A stretch of DNA of 64,000 nt from Galeopsis tetrahit (Eukaryota > Streptophyta > Magnoliopsida > Lamiales > Lamiaceae), in the NCBI GenBank assembly GCA_963675135.1, contig OY776123.1, positions 18,259,840 to 18,323,839 of the forward strand. The letters run 5' to 3'. The position numbers were made by a program, and so were the translations under genes. The notes beneath the pieces are model-generated. The model worked only from the letters and a program-made list of their open reading frames with translations. It had not been told where the DNA came from and searched no databases. Below, in pieces: positions 44,001-53,980 of the stretch (position 1 is the stretch's first letter; the number at the start of each line of letters is the position of its first letter).

Positions 44001-44812
44001 AAATTGAAGTTATTGCTGAAGGTGAAAAAGGTAAGTCCAGTGCTGAACCAGAAGCCAAGGAAGCTGTTGAAGCTATGCAAGATCTTAGAAGGCCTAAGAG
44101 AGGCAAAGGCAAGTTGGTTAAAACTGCAGATCTTGAGCAAGCTAAGGCTGAAGCAGTTGAGTTGAAAAAGAAGGAGAAGGGCAAAGCGGTTGCATCTCCT
44201 GAAGCTGAGGTTCAGACAAGGCAAGTATCAAAAAGGAAGTCTATTGTTATAGAAGAGCCTACTCCTGAAGCAACAGTCTTGAAGAAGCAAAAGGTTGTTG
44301 ATCCAAGTGATGAAACTCGCTATGCTAATCAGAAGAAACTTGGAAAGCACATAGAAAAGTTGCTGAGTTTGAAGTCTGATGAAGAGCTTATGGAAGACAA
44401 GACCATTGACCATTTCATTGACAAGGAACATCGTCAAGAATGGATGAAAGTAAAAAGGCAATGGGAACTAGATCATTGGATTATCAGGAAGTTTGGAGAT
44501 TCTGATAACTCTGAGGATCTGTACTCAGTTTTTGACAAGTTCATGGAAGGACAGCATAGGATGCTATGGAATCTGATTATTAGAATATCTGCAGGTGCAA
44601 ATTTTAACATTCTTGTTCCTAGTTTTCCAAAATGGAAGTGTCCTATGACTAGTTCTGGAAAAAGAGTTGATATAAATCAAATCAAGAAGTTCGAAGAAGA
44701 GCTACTAGAGAAGGAGAAGATTGATGATGAAGAACACACCAGTATAATTCACAGAAGACTCCTTGATGCATTTCAAGTTCCAAATCCAGACGGAGGTACT
44801 CTTTCAGATTAG
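41093..44812 (+). CDS. Sirevirus-type accessory (env-like position) ORF, 1239 aa
   Basis: A single intact frame in the position of the so-called env-like gene of Sireviruses. Residues about 1-270 form a folded-looking domain resembling the 'putative plant transposon protein' family (VLEFYANVTRRGD..., MFKLLKLPTG). Then follow an acidic stretch (about 290-330, SSEGESTEEESPEAAQ), a Ser/Thr/Pro-rich linker (about 340-480), a second folded region (about 490-720), a coiled coil (about 870-950), a Lys/Glu-rich part with KKKEKGKAV (about 1020-1060) and a charged C terminus. I see no signal peptide or membrane span, so an envelope role is not supported by the sequence. Function unknown. Confidence 0.75.
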   Translation: MSTRPILDLRTNMQVTFDLGRYISDNKVNVEPSVFFKGQHSDESTEILTKCTRCGLKPYLEAFPQVVLEEEVLEFYANVTRRGDIIESFIGEDRVQITREAMFKLLKLPTGTINVENYALGQEIRYLSIFCGRKLKPKPDGKYAAVKKGDLLDKYRTLLDIASKILLSSTGSHDSVTFAKARVMAAIYDGITEGDWFKLIADRIMYFEKSVRVDDHTRNWVVSTAVGYGNKLSILFPLLLPNKSSWSKGKPFHPLKFYLKKEAVRKQGAARPAAPRQARIDPMDALPYAGASGSSEGESTEEESPEAAQDSSSADDSEKTQSEEEKDTSSQVPEMYTLVRIGTPPPPDELSHQVSSSSHDLSIPLSLSSVRTKARSHRSRPRPITSTSQVLPAYPLRASLPENTPTMDITDTPTVITPNQDTSKPQETTDQILSLPSTENVEPIIPSTSDTTPVATATTEIETPSTQTPSEVRFESLVYYPMSLREKRIRSKMSKNLKKQLSSVEVDYSSEQFEKLVRICTWVALKKSSTDDLFEVILGKGGISNFMDWEMEQKENSGVRDHSELFSNYAITALAKRLLGISDDLMCSEFQFDVGVQVSESDFVQDLEMIDAGQDELIQSTDPVIELDNVSDQLRGIVFKFQMDHADSPRSDFKFINRYTDSLLPLEFCGYMGKLHALLKKDLADAERRTKEAKLAMVPYCPMPNLKAIAGSVFIAEVVEDEVLATAPEGQLIEVVSFAAEDEVMIDATHVEVGQSSQAIPAASIVELKEDLKAVIKSSIDEFLKSELKKTLVEQNSVLVTSSKEMIMNEVNQLDNDFRQEMFNQIEGFLQNQVEYSEKSSVDFARVLATESRKMERVYRAKIEVADVQRKEAFDQLAQAREIISAMTEENRKLRLTATHFKNELNLSTQKLELVATKLDMLSQNGSHERQIEKATNLMKQAMFEEMTRFTSLFYLKASDEAKKGEETSQIEVIAEGEKGKSSAEPEAKEAVEAMQDLRRPKRGKGKLVKTADLEQAKAEAVELKKKEKGKAVASPEAEVQTRQVSKRKSIVIEEPTPEATVLKKQKVVDPSDETRYANQKKLGKHIEKLLSLKSDEELMEDKTIDHFIDKEHRQEWMKVKRQWELDHWIIRKFGDSDNSEDLYSVFDKFMEGQHRMLWNLIIRISAGANFNILVPSFPKWKCPMTSSGKRVDINQIKKFEEELLEKEKIDDEEHTSIIHRRLLDAFQVPNPDGGTLSD

Positions 44813-45001
44813 TTGATTTTCTGGTTTATTTGATAGTTTTTTTTGCTCTGATTATATTTTGAAGTAAGTGTAATCTACTTATCTATTTTGAATGAATGAA
44901 AAGATAAGTACTATTTGATGTTAAAGACAAGATAACTACTTAACTAGTCTACTTATGAGAAAAGATTCAAGTAGTTTTGGCTTCATCAAAAAGGGGGAAA
45001 T

Positions 45002-46266
45002 TGTTGGGATATAAATCCTAGACAAGTCCTAAATGATGATTGAAAGATGAAGTTTTGATAAGCCAAAAGTAGTCTGAATATTTTCTAAGTGTTGACTAAT
45101 CTAGTCTAGTTGAGTTAAGTCATCTTGTACCAGACCAGTAGAGTTCACATGGAAGATAAGTACAGTTTATAAGTACTTCATATGTGTTTACATTAATTGT
45201 TAGTTTGTTACTGAGCTATTTGAAATGTATAGAGCTCATGTTTTATTGTAATAGATTAGTTTAATTGTATAGATAATAAGTTGACTAAGCTTGTATTATG
45301 AAAGCTTAAAGTAATGTAATAGTCTTGATAGTGTAGTATAGTCTACTGATTTTACACGTAAAGATCAGTCAAGAAGACTTGAAGTCTACTACTTGAGAAG
45401 ACTGATGGACTACAAGATGAAGACAAATACATACAAGTCTACACAAGACAAGTCAACGTGAAGTTAGTTAGTTCGAAGCGCGTGTAAAGATAAGGATAGA
45501 AGTTAGTTATGGAATAACTAATTCGTAACAGAAACGCGTGTATGGATAAGAAGATTCAGTTGAAGGTAGTTTTCAAGAAAAGTTGGTTACAACTAACTAA
45601 GTTCTTGATGTTTGAAGTCTATAAATACTTCATGATGATGATCATTTGAAGACTACTGAAACTCGATATACTGAAGCGTATTAAAGCTATATACTGAAGA
45701 TTACTCTCAGAGATTGAAGATTCAGAAAGAAGCCAGAAAGACAAGTGAAGAATTCAAAAGGCTACTACTGAATAAGTGTTTAGTTTTTGTTTGTTGTTTT
45801 ATCAAGGTGCTAGATACTTGTAAAATTTCTAGTTAGATCATAGACATATCTGGAGGTATAGTCTTTGAAAATCTAAGTCTTCTTCTTGAGACTTTAAAAG
45901 ACAGGAATATACACTTGTACTCGATTGGAAGTGTTTAGTGGAAACATCACAACTAGGTTGTGAGAGTGGATGTAGACAAGTTGTCGAACCACTATAAATT
46001 GTTTGTGTTGTTTACTTTACTGTTTGGTTTATTGTTTTAATTGCTTAACTGTTTAACTACATAACTAAACTAGACAAGTTGAGTATTCATAAGAACAGAG
46101 TTCTCGAATTAAGAAGTTGAGTATAAACTTGAATTGGGCTCATTGTTAATTTCGTATTCCGCATATTGTATTCTGATATTTCGATAGAATTTTGAAAAGT
46201 CTATTCACCCCCCTCTAGACATTTTCACTAGCTTACTCGTTATTAACTCAACTTTGGGGACCTTCA
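45002..46266 (+). repeat. Sirevirus-like 3' LTR
   Basis: Starts TGTTGGGATATAAATCC after the polypurine tract and ends GGGGACCTTCA. Near the end it has CACCCCCCTCTAGAC, common in Copia LTRs. No partner LTR in the window. Confidence 0.82.
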
Positions 46267-46790
46267 CTACCAGCCTTGCATTTTCTGATGTGTGAATTAG
46301 TTAATTATATATAAATAATTTTTTATATAATTGATTACACATCATGTGTTCTGTCTAAAGGAACAAGCATATATGGACACAAGTAAAAAAAAAAAAAAAT
46401 CATTTATTTGTTAATCCCCCTCTGTGGAGTAATATAAAGTTATGTGTGTTGATGACTTGATGTGTCGTTTTCTAGTAAGTTTACTTACAATTAGTCATCA
46501 ATTATCTCCCGTTGGTGTTCCCTTTTTATTCCAATGGGTAATTTTTTTCACTACCGTGAATTAAAAATATAATGAATCAAAATTCATCACAACTAAAAAA
46601 AAAACAAAAAAACAATACGGTGAAAAAAAATTATTATTAAAAACCACAAAATTAAACGTGTAGCATTAATTTAAATATTGCCAACATAATTCATGTCAAA
46701 ATAATATTATTCAAATCATAAATGTGATCTAATTATATTGTACTCGATCAATTATGCCCAATATATAATTTAATCTATATATACTTGTCG
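46267..46790. other. Duplicated noncoding DNA (copy 2)
   Basis: Matches 600-992 joined to 3966-4095. The CACTA empty site ACGTG is at 46656-46660. Confidence 0.75.
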
Positions 46791-47172
46791 TTATAAGTCG
46801 ACCATTTGGTTTGCCCTTTCCAAAACGTGATCGACAGACTTTTCTCAAGAGTTTTTTTTCATGAGATTTTTAAGCAATATTTGGTGGACGCAATCATAAC
46901 CATACGTACCGAAATTATTGCCGCAATCAGTTGTGCTTATTGGGTAGTACACTGGAACATCAACGTCCGTACATATAACGTAAACAAACTTAGTCATAGT
47001 TTCATTGTCCAAATTCCCACAATTAAATCCAATTGGGAGTTTATTTGTTATTGGATACTTGAAATGGTATTCATTAGGATATCTATTTAATGTTAATGCT
47101 TCACATTCATTCTTCATTAACATCCCACTCATGATCATCACTAAAAAAAATGAGGAATATTTGAATTTCCAT
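46791..47172 (-). pseudogene. Small secreted cysteine-rich protein pseudogene (copy 2)
   Basis: Allele or duplicate of 4096-4482. Same 8-base homopolymer frameshift in the signal peptide and the same TGA in place of a conserved C-terminal cysteine codon, but without the 4-bp insertion, so the middle of the frame stays open from 47141 to 46845. Ends at TAA 46791-46793. Confidence 0.65.
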
Positions 47173-47729
47173 CTCGAATGAATTTCAAAATTTATGAAAA
47201 CTTTAATATCTTAATTTCTTGTGTAGTTAATGAAAACATACTTCTATGATCGAGGCTTTTATAAGACTACTTTTGAATGAATATTAATGTGGATACATGA
47301 ATTTAATGCAATTTAATTTAATGATCTAATATGAAACGCACTTGCATAAGCACACATTTAATTGGATATTAATAAAAGGGACATCGATGTATAGTCTTTT
47401 AACTTTTTTTTTTTTTTTGAAGACTTGATATTCGGTCAAAAAATCGACTAATTAATTTTCGAAGGCTAATTCCACCTACCAAGTTAGGGTCTCAATTGAA
47501 ATAAGAGCAAAACCTTATATGAACCAATCCATCATAAACCGTTGCACATTGCGGGAATGCTTTCTTTTCGAATATATGTACAAGCCAATTATTATTTAAA
47601 TATTCTTTTTGAATATATGTACAAGCCAATTATTATTTAAATATTCTTTTTGAATATATGTACAAGCCAATTATTATTTTTTTGGTCAAGCAAGAAGTTG
47701 TATTAATAATAATGTCCCCAAGGGTAATT
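47173..47729. other. Noncoding DNA upstream of CRP pseudogene (copy 2)
   Basis: Matches 4483-5040. Holds the 41-bp array. No gene seen. Confidence 0.6.
47570..47680. repeat. Three 41-bp tandem repeats (copy 2)
   Basis: Same array as 4880-5000. Confidence 0.9.
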
Positions 47730-50406
47730 ACATGCACAAGTCAATTTAAAGCAGAACAGTTCGAAAGGCCGAAGATACCCCCAAATCTGTTCCACCGAAA
47801 AGTGGACGCTTGTGACAATTCGTTTTTGATCGCAGAATTCACCGAAGATGAGGTGAGAAAGGTAATTTGGGACTGTGAGATATCCAAAAGCCCGGGGCCC
47901 GATGGTTTTACACTGCGGTTTTTCAAGGAAAATTGGGGGTTATTGAAGGGGAAAATTATGCAGATGATGACAGAATTCCATGAACATGGGAAATTGGTGA
48001 GACGAATAAACCCGTCTTTTATTGTATTAATACCAAAAAAACAAGGAGTGCAGTATCTAGACGAATTCCGGCCCATCTCCCTCATTGGGAGCCTCTACAA
48101 GATTATTGCAAAAATACTCGCTAGACGGTTGGCCAAAGTACTCGAATCCGTCATCTCGGAGTGCCAGCCTGCCTTCATTGGGGGGCGTCAGATAATGGAT
48201 GGTATTCTCGTGGCACACAAAGCTATTGACGAGGCTAAAAGGAAGAGAAAAAGAAGGGTTATGTTCAAAGTAGACTTCGCCAAGGCCTATGACTCCGTCG
48301 ATTGGTCCTTCATTGATTGCATGATGGAAGGTATGGGCTTCAATCCTAAATGGAGGACCTGGATGCTAGAATGCATCTCTACGGTAAGCGCGACAGTGCT
48401 TATTTATGGTAGCCCGTCCGGGGAATTCAAACTAGAACGCGGGCTACGGCAAGGCGATCCGCTCTCGCCGTTTCTATTCCTCATTGCAGTCGAGGGATTA
48501 AATATTCTGGTGAACCGGGCAGTGGAAACAAGCGCGCTCGATCCTATCAAAATGGGGAAAAACATGATTCAAGTGCCGATCCTGCAATACGCCGATGACA
48601 CGATGTTCTTGTGTAACGGAAGTTGGGAGGATATACAAACTATTAAAAAAATCCTAAAATTATTCGAACTAATCTCAGGGCTGGGTGTTAATTTTAATAA
48701 ATGCAGGTTGATTGGGATCCATGTACGCGACGAAGAGAAAGTTGAGATGGCAGATTTTCTAGGGTGCTCTACTGGCAGTCTACCAATGGAATTTTTGGGC
48801 ATGAACGTGGGGCTTAACTATCACAAAATCTCATCCTGGGACGGGATGATTAAGAAGATTCGAGGGAAGCTTGAAGCTTGGAAGGACAAGGAAATTTCAA
48901 TGGGAGGGAGAACCACACTCATCCCGGCTGTGCTATCCGCGGTACCCACCTACTATCTGTCTTTCTTTAAAATTCCTAAAACTGTTTTGTGTGAGATTAA
49001 AAAACTGCAGAGGAATTTTTTATGGGGAGGGGGAGAGGGTGAAAACAAGAAAATATCTTGGGTGAAGTGGGAGGAGGTGTGTAAAGATAAGAAAAAAAGG
49101 GGTCTTGGTATCAGAGATCTAAGCATATTCAATTCCGCGCTCCTGGGGAAATGGGTGTGGAGGTTGTTAACGGAACCAAATAATCTCTGGGTTAGGGTGT
49201 TAAAATCCAGATACGGGGGCCTTGGGAGGGAGGAGTATGTGAATAGACGTAGAGGGGGGCGTAATGCAGGAGCCTCGAGTTGGTGGAAAGAAATAAAAAA
49301 GATATATTAGGAGATAGGAGGAAGTGAAGCTAGACATAAGATTACCAGGATCGTGGGAACATGAGGGGGGCACACGAAATTCTGGACGGAAGAGTGGGTG
49401 AAGGGGGGTGGGAGTATTAGAGATTTGTTCCCAAATTTGTTCAACATCAGTTTACAGAAGGAGAATTCAATCAGAAACATGGGTAGATGGAAGAATAATG
49501 AATGGAAATGGTCGTGGATCTGGGATAGAGATTTAAGCGATAGCGAGGGAGGGGAACTAACGCATTTATGTGATATTTTAGACAGAAACAAATTATCGCA
49601 AGACATCGACGACAGCTGGAGCTGGGAATTAGCACCACATGGAGCGTATTCCACCAGTTGTGCATACGCAAAGATGATCGAGGAAACTGGGGAGGAGGTA
49701 GAGACAAACGCGTCCAAACCTGATTACACCAATCTGTGGGGCTGTTACGCACCAAAGAAAGTAAAACTGATCGGGTGGAAGGCCTTAAAGGGCAGACTTG
49801 CCACCACCGATAACCTGGGTAGAAGAGGCGTTGCAATTGTGGATGAGGAATTGAGCTGCAAACTCTGTAACGAAACAATAGAGTCGAACGTGCATCTGCT
49901 GTTGGACTGTAATTTTTGCCAATTCGATCTGGCATAATTGTTACAAATGGCTAAAAGTGAATATGGTACCACAGAACAACATTAAGGAACATCTTTTGCA
50001 TCACAGCGAAGCTCTCGGATCCGGCAAAGTAAGAAGAAAATTCATGGCGAGCCTCTGGTTTTGCGTTATCTGGGAAATATGGAGATGCCGTAACGCTAGA
50101 AGATTTAACGATGAACGTCGGGATGCAAAGAAGGCACTAGACAATATTAAGATCAGTCTTTGGTCGTGGATGGGAGGAAAAAACCTAGTGGCACTGAATT
50201 CTTCAATCTCGGCTTGGTGTAGTGACCCGTTTCTTTGCATCATGGAATAATTAACTCAATCCAGGTCTAGGCGGATATTACAATTATGTGCATATCTTAG
50301 GCTATACTTGTAAAAATATGGGTTGAGTACCCCATGTACTCGGGTGATATGAGAATTCTAATTTTTACTGTTCAAAAAAAAAAAAAAAAACATGCACAAG
50401 TCAATT
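47730..50406 (+). mobile_element. 5'-truncated L1-type LINE (copy 2)
   Basis: Element about 47747-50389, ending in poly-A, with complete 17-bp target duplications ACATGCACAAGTCAATT at 47730-47746 and 50390-50406. Confidence 0.95.
47747..50250 (+). pseudogene. LINE ORF2 remnant (copy 2)
   Basis: Reverse transcriptase (VDFAKAYD, RQGDPLSPF, QYADDT) up to the shared TAG at 49308-49310, then the zf-RVT part to 50250. Two extra lesions versus copy 1: a G-to-T change giving TGA near 49362, and one extra T near 49916 shifting frame just after the zinc-binding HLLLDC. About a dozen amino-acid differences from copy 1 over about 500 residues of RT. Confidence 0.92.
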
Positions 50407-50561
50407 ATTAACTTTAATTATAGTTTTGAAAAACGACACAAGCCTAATGGAGTTAATATGGATTATTCACTCTCTCTTCTATGGATTAACCTAACTTGAT
50501 ATATGTGCAACAAATTAACTAGTGACATTTACCCAAAAGATAGAATTATTTGAGCAAATCA
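50407..50561. other. Copy-2-specific noncoding DNA
   Basis: Follows the LINE. It replaces the 1.8-kb copy-1 interval that contains the intact CRP gene. Confidence 0.6.
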
Positions 50562-50826
50562 ATAAATATAGGTAAAGTCTAGTATGCACTCGAGTGCATG
50601 TTATGCACCCTAGTCATGTTGCACTTTTCAGTTTTACTGACTTACACTTTTTGGTAAATGGTGTTGCACTTTTCAATTATTACTAAAAATATTATTATAC
50701 AGTTTAATAATTGAAAAGTGTAACACCATTTACCAAAAAGTGTAAGTAAGTAAAACTGAAAAATGCAACATGGACTAGGGTGCATAACATGCACTCGAGT
50801 CCATAGCAGACCAACCCATAAATATA
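50562..50826. mobile_element. Mutator-type foldback MITE, copy 2 only
   Basis: Element 50571-50817 (247 bp), nearly a full palindrome. One arm holds GACTCGAGTGCAT-type, ATGTTGCA, TTTGGTAAATGGTGT motifs, mirrored in the other. Flanked by the 9-bp direct repeat ATAAATATA (50562-50570, 50818-50826), the Mutator signature. No coding capacity. Confidence 0.88.
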
Positions 50827-50973
50827 TGCATGACTAGCTTACAGTCACGTGATCTTCGGAATTTTAATTAAAACAGAACATAGTAAGGACAGAGTGCTCT
50901 GTATATTCGGTTAGCCATTGATTAGAAAAAAAAAAAAAAAAGTAGTAGTAGGCCCGGGGAGGGGGTGGGGGAG

Positions 50974-52152
50974 TCAATTTTCGAGGCGGAGAAAGGCGTC
51001 GGCCATCAAGGCACCGAGCTTGAGTTGTGCGGCAGTGGTAAGGTGCCAATGGTCCCAACTTATTTGCAAGCCGTTTGCATCGACGCAGCTCACGTTTTGA
51101 CGCTCATTTGCGGTTTCAAATTGAGCTTTCCTAACCAATTCAAGATTAGGGCTGATGACTTCATAGTCCAGTGCCACCTAATAATTAACTCAATTAGTAT
51201 ATAATCCATATTCTCGCATGTGCAATTATATATGCATATGTTGATACGTACGTACCTCGATTACGGGCCAATTTTCGAGGCGGAGAAAGGCGTCGGCCAT
51301 CAAGGCACCGAGCTTGAGTTGTGCGGCAGTGGTAAGGTGCCAATGGTCCCAACTTATTTGCAAGCCGTTTGCATCGACGCAGCTCACGTTTTGACGCTCA
51401 TTTGCGGTTTCAAATTGTTCAAATTGAGCTTTCCTAACCAATTCAAGATTAGGGCTGATGACTTCATAGTCCAATGCCACCTAATAATTAACTCAATTAG
51501 TATATAATCCATATTCTCGCATGTGCAATTATATATGCATATGTTGATACGTACGTACCTCGATTACGGGCAAGAGCGGCAACTGTAAATCGGAGCGTAT
51601 ATCGTCGATAAACTTCTCAAATCTTGCCTTGTACGCCATCGCATCTTCGAGCAGTTTGACATCCTTTTCCCCTTGGTACCATAGGATTGCCCTGAGAACT
51701 CCGCCAGCCATGAGGGCTGCCCGTGCACGTGCCACCGTATCGTTATAATACGGAAACGGGCTGCCCTTGCTCCACTCGGTGATTGACGTGTCCCCTATGG
51801 CGCAGGGGACGAGTCCAATCACCCCCAAGTTTGGGTTCCTCTGTAGGAGTGTTTTGGCAAACTGCATTCCGGGCCCCACTCCCGCGCTCTTGTTCGGGGC
51901 GACGTCGATATCGATGTGTAGAGGGTCGGCTGCCATCTCCCATGTTCCGTTCTTTGCAAATCGCTGGATTAACGGGTCGGGCTGGCGCTCGGAAATGAGC
52001 TCCCCCACACTTCCTCTGCCGACCATATTCGACTGGCCGGCTAGGACGAAGATATTCTTATAACTACCACCAAAGTACTGATCATCTTCGCCAAAGCATA
52101 TTCCCATTGCCATAACAAATACGACTAGTAGGAACAACATACCTAATTCCAT
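50974..52152 (-). CDS. SASA-domain carbohydrate esterase with duplicated last exon (copy 2)
   Basis: Plant At4g34215-like esterase (SASA domain, SGNH-type hydrolase), predicted to act on acetylated glycans outside the plasma membrane. Exon 1 (52152-51559, 198 codons) has a signal peptide (residues 1-21), nucleophile AGQSNM with Ser41, PCAIG at 116-120 and WYQGE at 158-162. The terminal exon with DHWHLT is present twice. Exon 2a (51480-51256) lacks its stop, runs on into WPVIE copied from the end of exon 1 and ends at a fresh GT donor; exon 2b (51177-50974) has the normal stop. Introns are 78 bp each, GT-AG, phase 0. Splicing can give 265 aa (2a skipped) or 340 aa (2a included). Exon 2a also has a 9-bp tandem insertion (QFEQFE). 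No lesions otherwise. Copy 1 is split by Copia. Confidence 0.88.
50975..51560. repeat. ~293-bp tandem duplication spanning last exon and intron
   Basis: CAATTTTCGAGGCGG...CGATTACGGG is repeated back to back (about 50975-51268 and 51268-51560), with the junction between ATTACGGG and CCAATTTTCG. The second unit has a 9-bp insertion. Confidence 0.93.
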
Positions 52153-52528
52153 ATCTCAAAGTTAACTTAATTTCGGTTTTGGGAGGAGAGAGAGAGAGAA
52201 TATATAATTTTGTAATGTGATGGAATGATATATGGATATAAGCTCTCGATCATGCCTTTTTATAGGCAGCACCCTTAATCAATGCCTAGCTACTTCATTT
52301 TAATTTCATTCATCACAGCCTAAACACATCTTGGAATCGATTCCTGCTGAAAGCAACTCCTTCAATTTAAATTGTTAACTCGATGAGTCTCCTCTCCCTA
52401 TTAAAGTAAAGGATAAAAAGTGATATTAATCCAGCCCACGAGTGAGGGCAAGTAATAGAAATTGGTTGTACAAAAATTAATTCTCCACTTCTCTACAAGT
52501 TCGGACTTTTACCCGAGATATAATTCAC
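52153..52528. other. Divergent SASA intergenic region (copy 2)
   Basis: Matches 15286-15692 with a small deletion near 52290. Confidence 0.6.
52257..52264 (-). promoter_or_regulatory. TATA box of the SASA gene (copy 2)
   Basis: TATAAAAA on the minus strand about 105 bp before the ATG at 52152. A GA microsatellite lies in the 5' UTR (52183-52198). Confidence 0.6.
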
Positions 52529-53147
52529 GCAGGAGTGGGGCCCGGAATGCCGTTTGCCAAAACACTTCTACAAAGGAAGCCGGACTTTGGCATGATTGGA
52601 CTCGTCCCCTGCGCAATAGGGGCCACTTCAATGGAGCAAGGGCAACCCGCTTCCGTTGTACAAAGACACGATACAACGGGCACAGTCAGCTCTGCAGTCC
52701 GGTGGTGGAGTAATCCGGGCCCTCCTCTGGTACCAAGGGGAATCAGATGCGGCATCCGTCGAGAGTGGAAAAGTCTATAAGGCTAAATTCCAAAAGTTTA
52801 TCGAGGATGTACGGTCCGATCTACAGATGCCACTATTGCCTGTAATCGAGGTATATTAAATATTTGACTTACGAATTGTGGTTGTTGTTTAATTAATTAA
52901 TTTAGATATAAAATTAATATTAATGTTGTTGTTGTGTTATGACATATATATAGGTGGCATTGAACAATGCGACATGGGGTTCAGGTTTAGAGTTGGTTAG
53001 GGCAGCTCAAATGAGGTTCAAAATGTGGAGTGTGTCGATGCAATAGGATTTGAAACAGTTAATTGGGATCATTTGCATCTCTCCACTGCCTCCCAGGTCA
53101 AGCTCGGAGTCCTCATGGCCGACGCCTTCATCCCCCTCCTCGATTGA
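52529..53147 (+). pseudogene. Second SASA esterase, truncated pseudogene (copy 2)
   Basis: Same 5' truncation and exon-2 frameshift as 15693-16289. Here PCAIG and ATS survive, but a deletion before the KGNPLPLY region still shifts frame. Intron and DHLHLST exon as in copy 1, stop at 53145-53147. Confidence 0.85.
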
Positions 53148-53980
53148 CGTCCTCCAAAACTCAGTCCCCCTTCACCCACCACCACTTAATTTACTCTATT
53201 TTCAGTTAATTGTTAGTAGTACCTTTTTTTTTTTTTTTTTCTTAAGCTGATGCATGTATATATATATGCATGTGTATGTTAATTAATTGGAATGAAAAAT
53301 TATTTTCTTTCCGTTGAATTATATACATATATATGTCTAATTTCTCAAAATTTGTGTTGGTGGAAAAAAATAGCTAGTAATGTATATATATATATATATG
53401 CTGATGAATTTTTCCCACGTACAGTATCTGTATTTTTAGTTGGCGGATGAATTTTGATTCATTAGTTGAAAAAAATAGCATTGCATCATCATATTTCATT
53501 AATTCACACGCTCGTGACAAAAAAATTACCAATGGAAGATCAATATATTGAAAATCGTACGAGCAAAATATTATCGACAAAATTTATACGTCTGTCAACA
53601 TACAATTTTTTTTATTTAATTTTTTGGTCAAGCAAATATATATATACATAGATAAATGAAAACTAGTGGTACCGCTTGCGAGAGGTGTAAATTAAGAAAC
53701 TCCCTTCTTATGTTGATAATTACTCCTAATATATGTATTTTTATATCATATATAATTTTTTTTTTTAAATAAAATAATTGTACGTTACTTGAATATGCTG
53801 ATTGACCGAGAAGAATTTAAGTATAGTGAAATTATCAAACAATGAGATGGTAAAAAAATCGTGAAGATATGAAAAAGTTAGACGAATTAATTACACTATA
53901 CATATAAAGAAAATAATAGGCATTTTTTCCAAAAAAAAAAATGTTTGGTCCATAAAAGAAGTACGTCATCTCTAATAAAG
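53148..53980. other. Noncoding AT-rich DNA (copy 2)
   Basis: Matches 16290-17117. No gene seen. Confidence 0.6.

Larger units (their letters stand above)
600..46266. repeat. Copy 1 of large direct duplication
   Basis: The sequence from 600 (CTACCAGCCTTGC) reappears at 46267 in the same orientation. Homology is collinear through the CRP pseudogene, LINE, SASA esterase pair, Harbinger element, repeat block, GC-rich block and gene relics, up to at least 36046, where copy 2 leaves the window. The offset is 45667 bp at the start and falls to about 27960 by position 34441, because copy 1 carries several insertions that copy 2 lacks. Whether 36046-46266 also belongs to the repeated unit cannot be seen here. 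Confidence 0.9.
40061..46266 (+). mobile_element. 3' part of a Sirevirus-like Copia retrotransposon
   Basis: Order: end of RNase H, spacer, 1239-codon ORF, polypurine tract AAAAAGGGGGAAAT and a 1265-bp 3' LTR. This is the Sirevirus (SIRE/Maximus) arrangement, where an extra ORF sits between pol and the 3' LTR. The 5' LTR, gag and most of pol are absent. The right end coincides with the start of copy 2. Confidence 0.8.

Noticed and set aside
41093..44812. Host structural protein (coiled-coil) reading of the 1239-codon ORF
   Set aside because: It lies between a Copia RNase H end and a polypurine tract plus LTR, so it belongs to the element.
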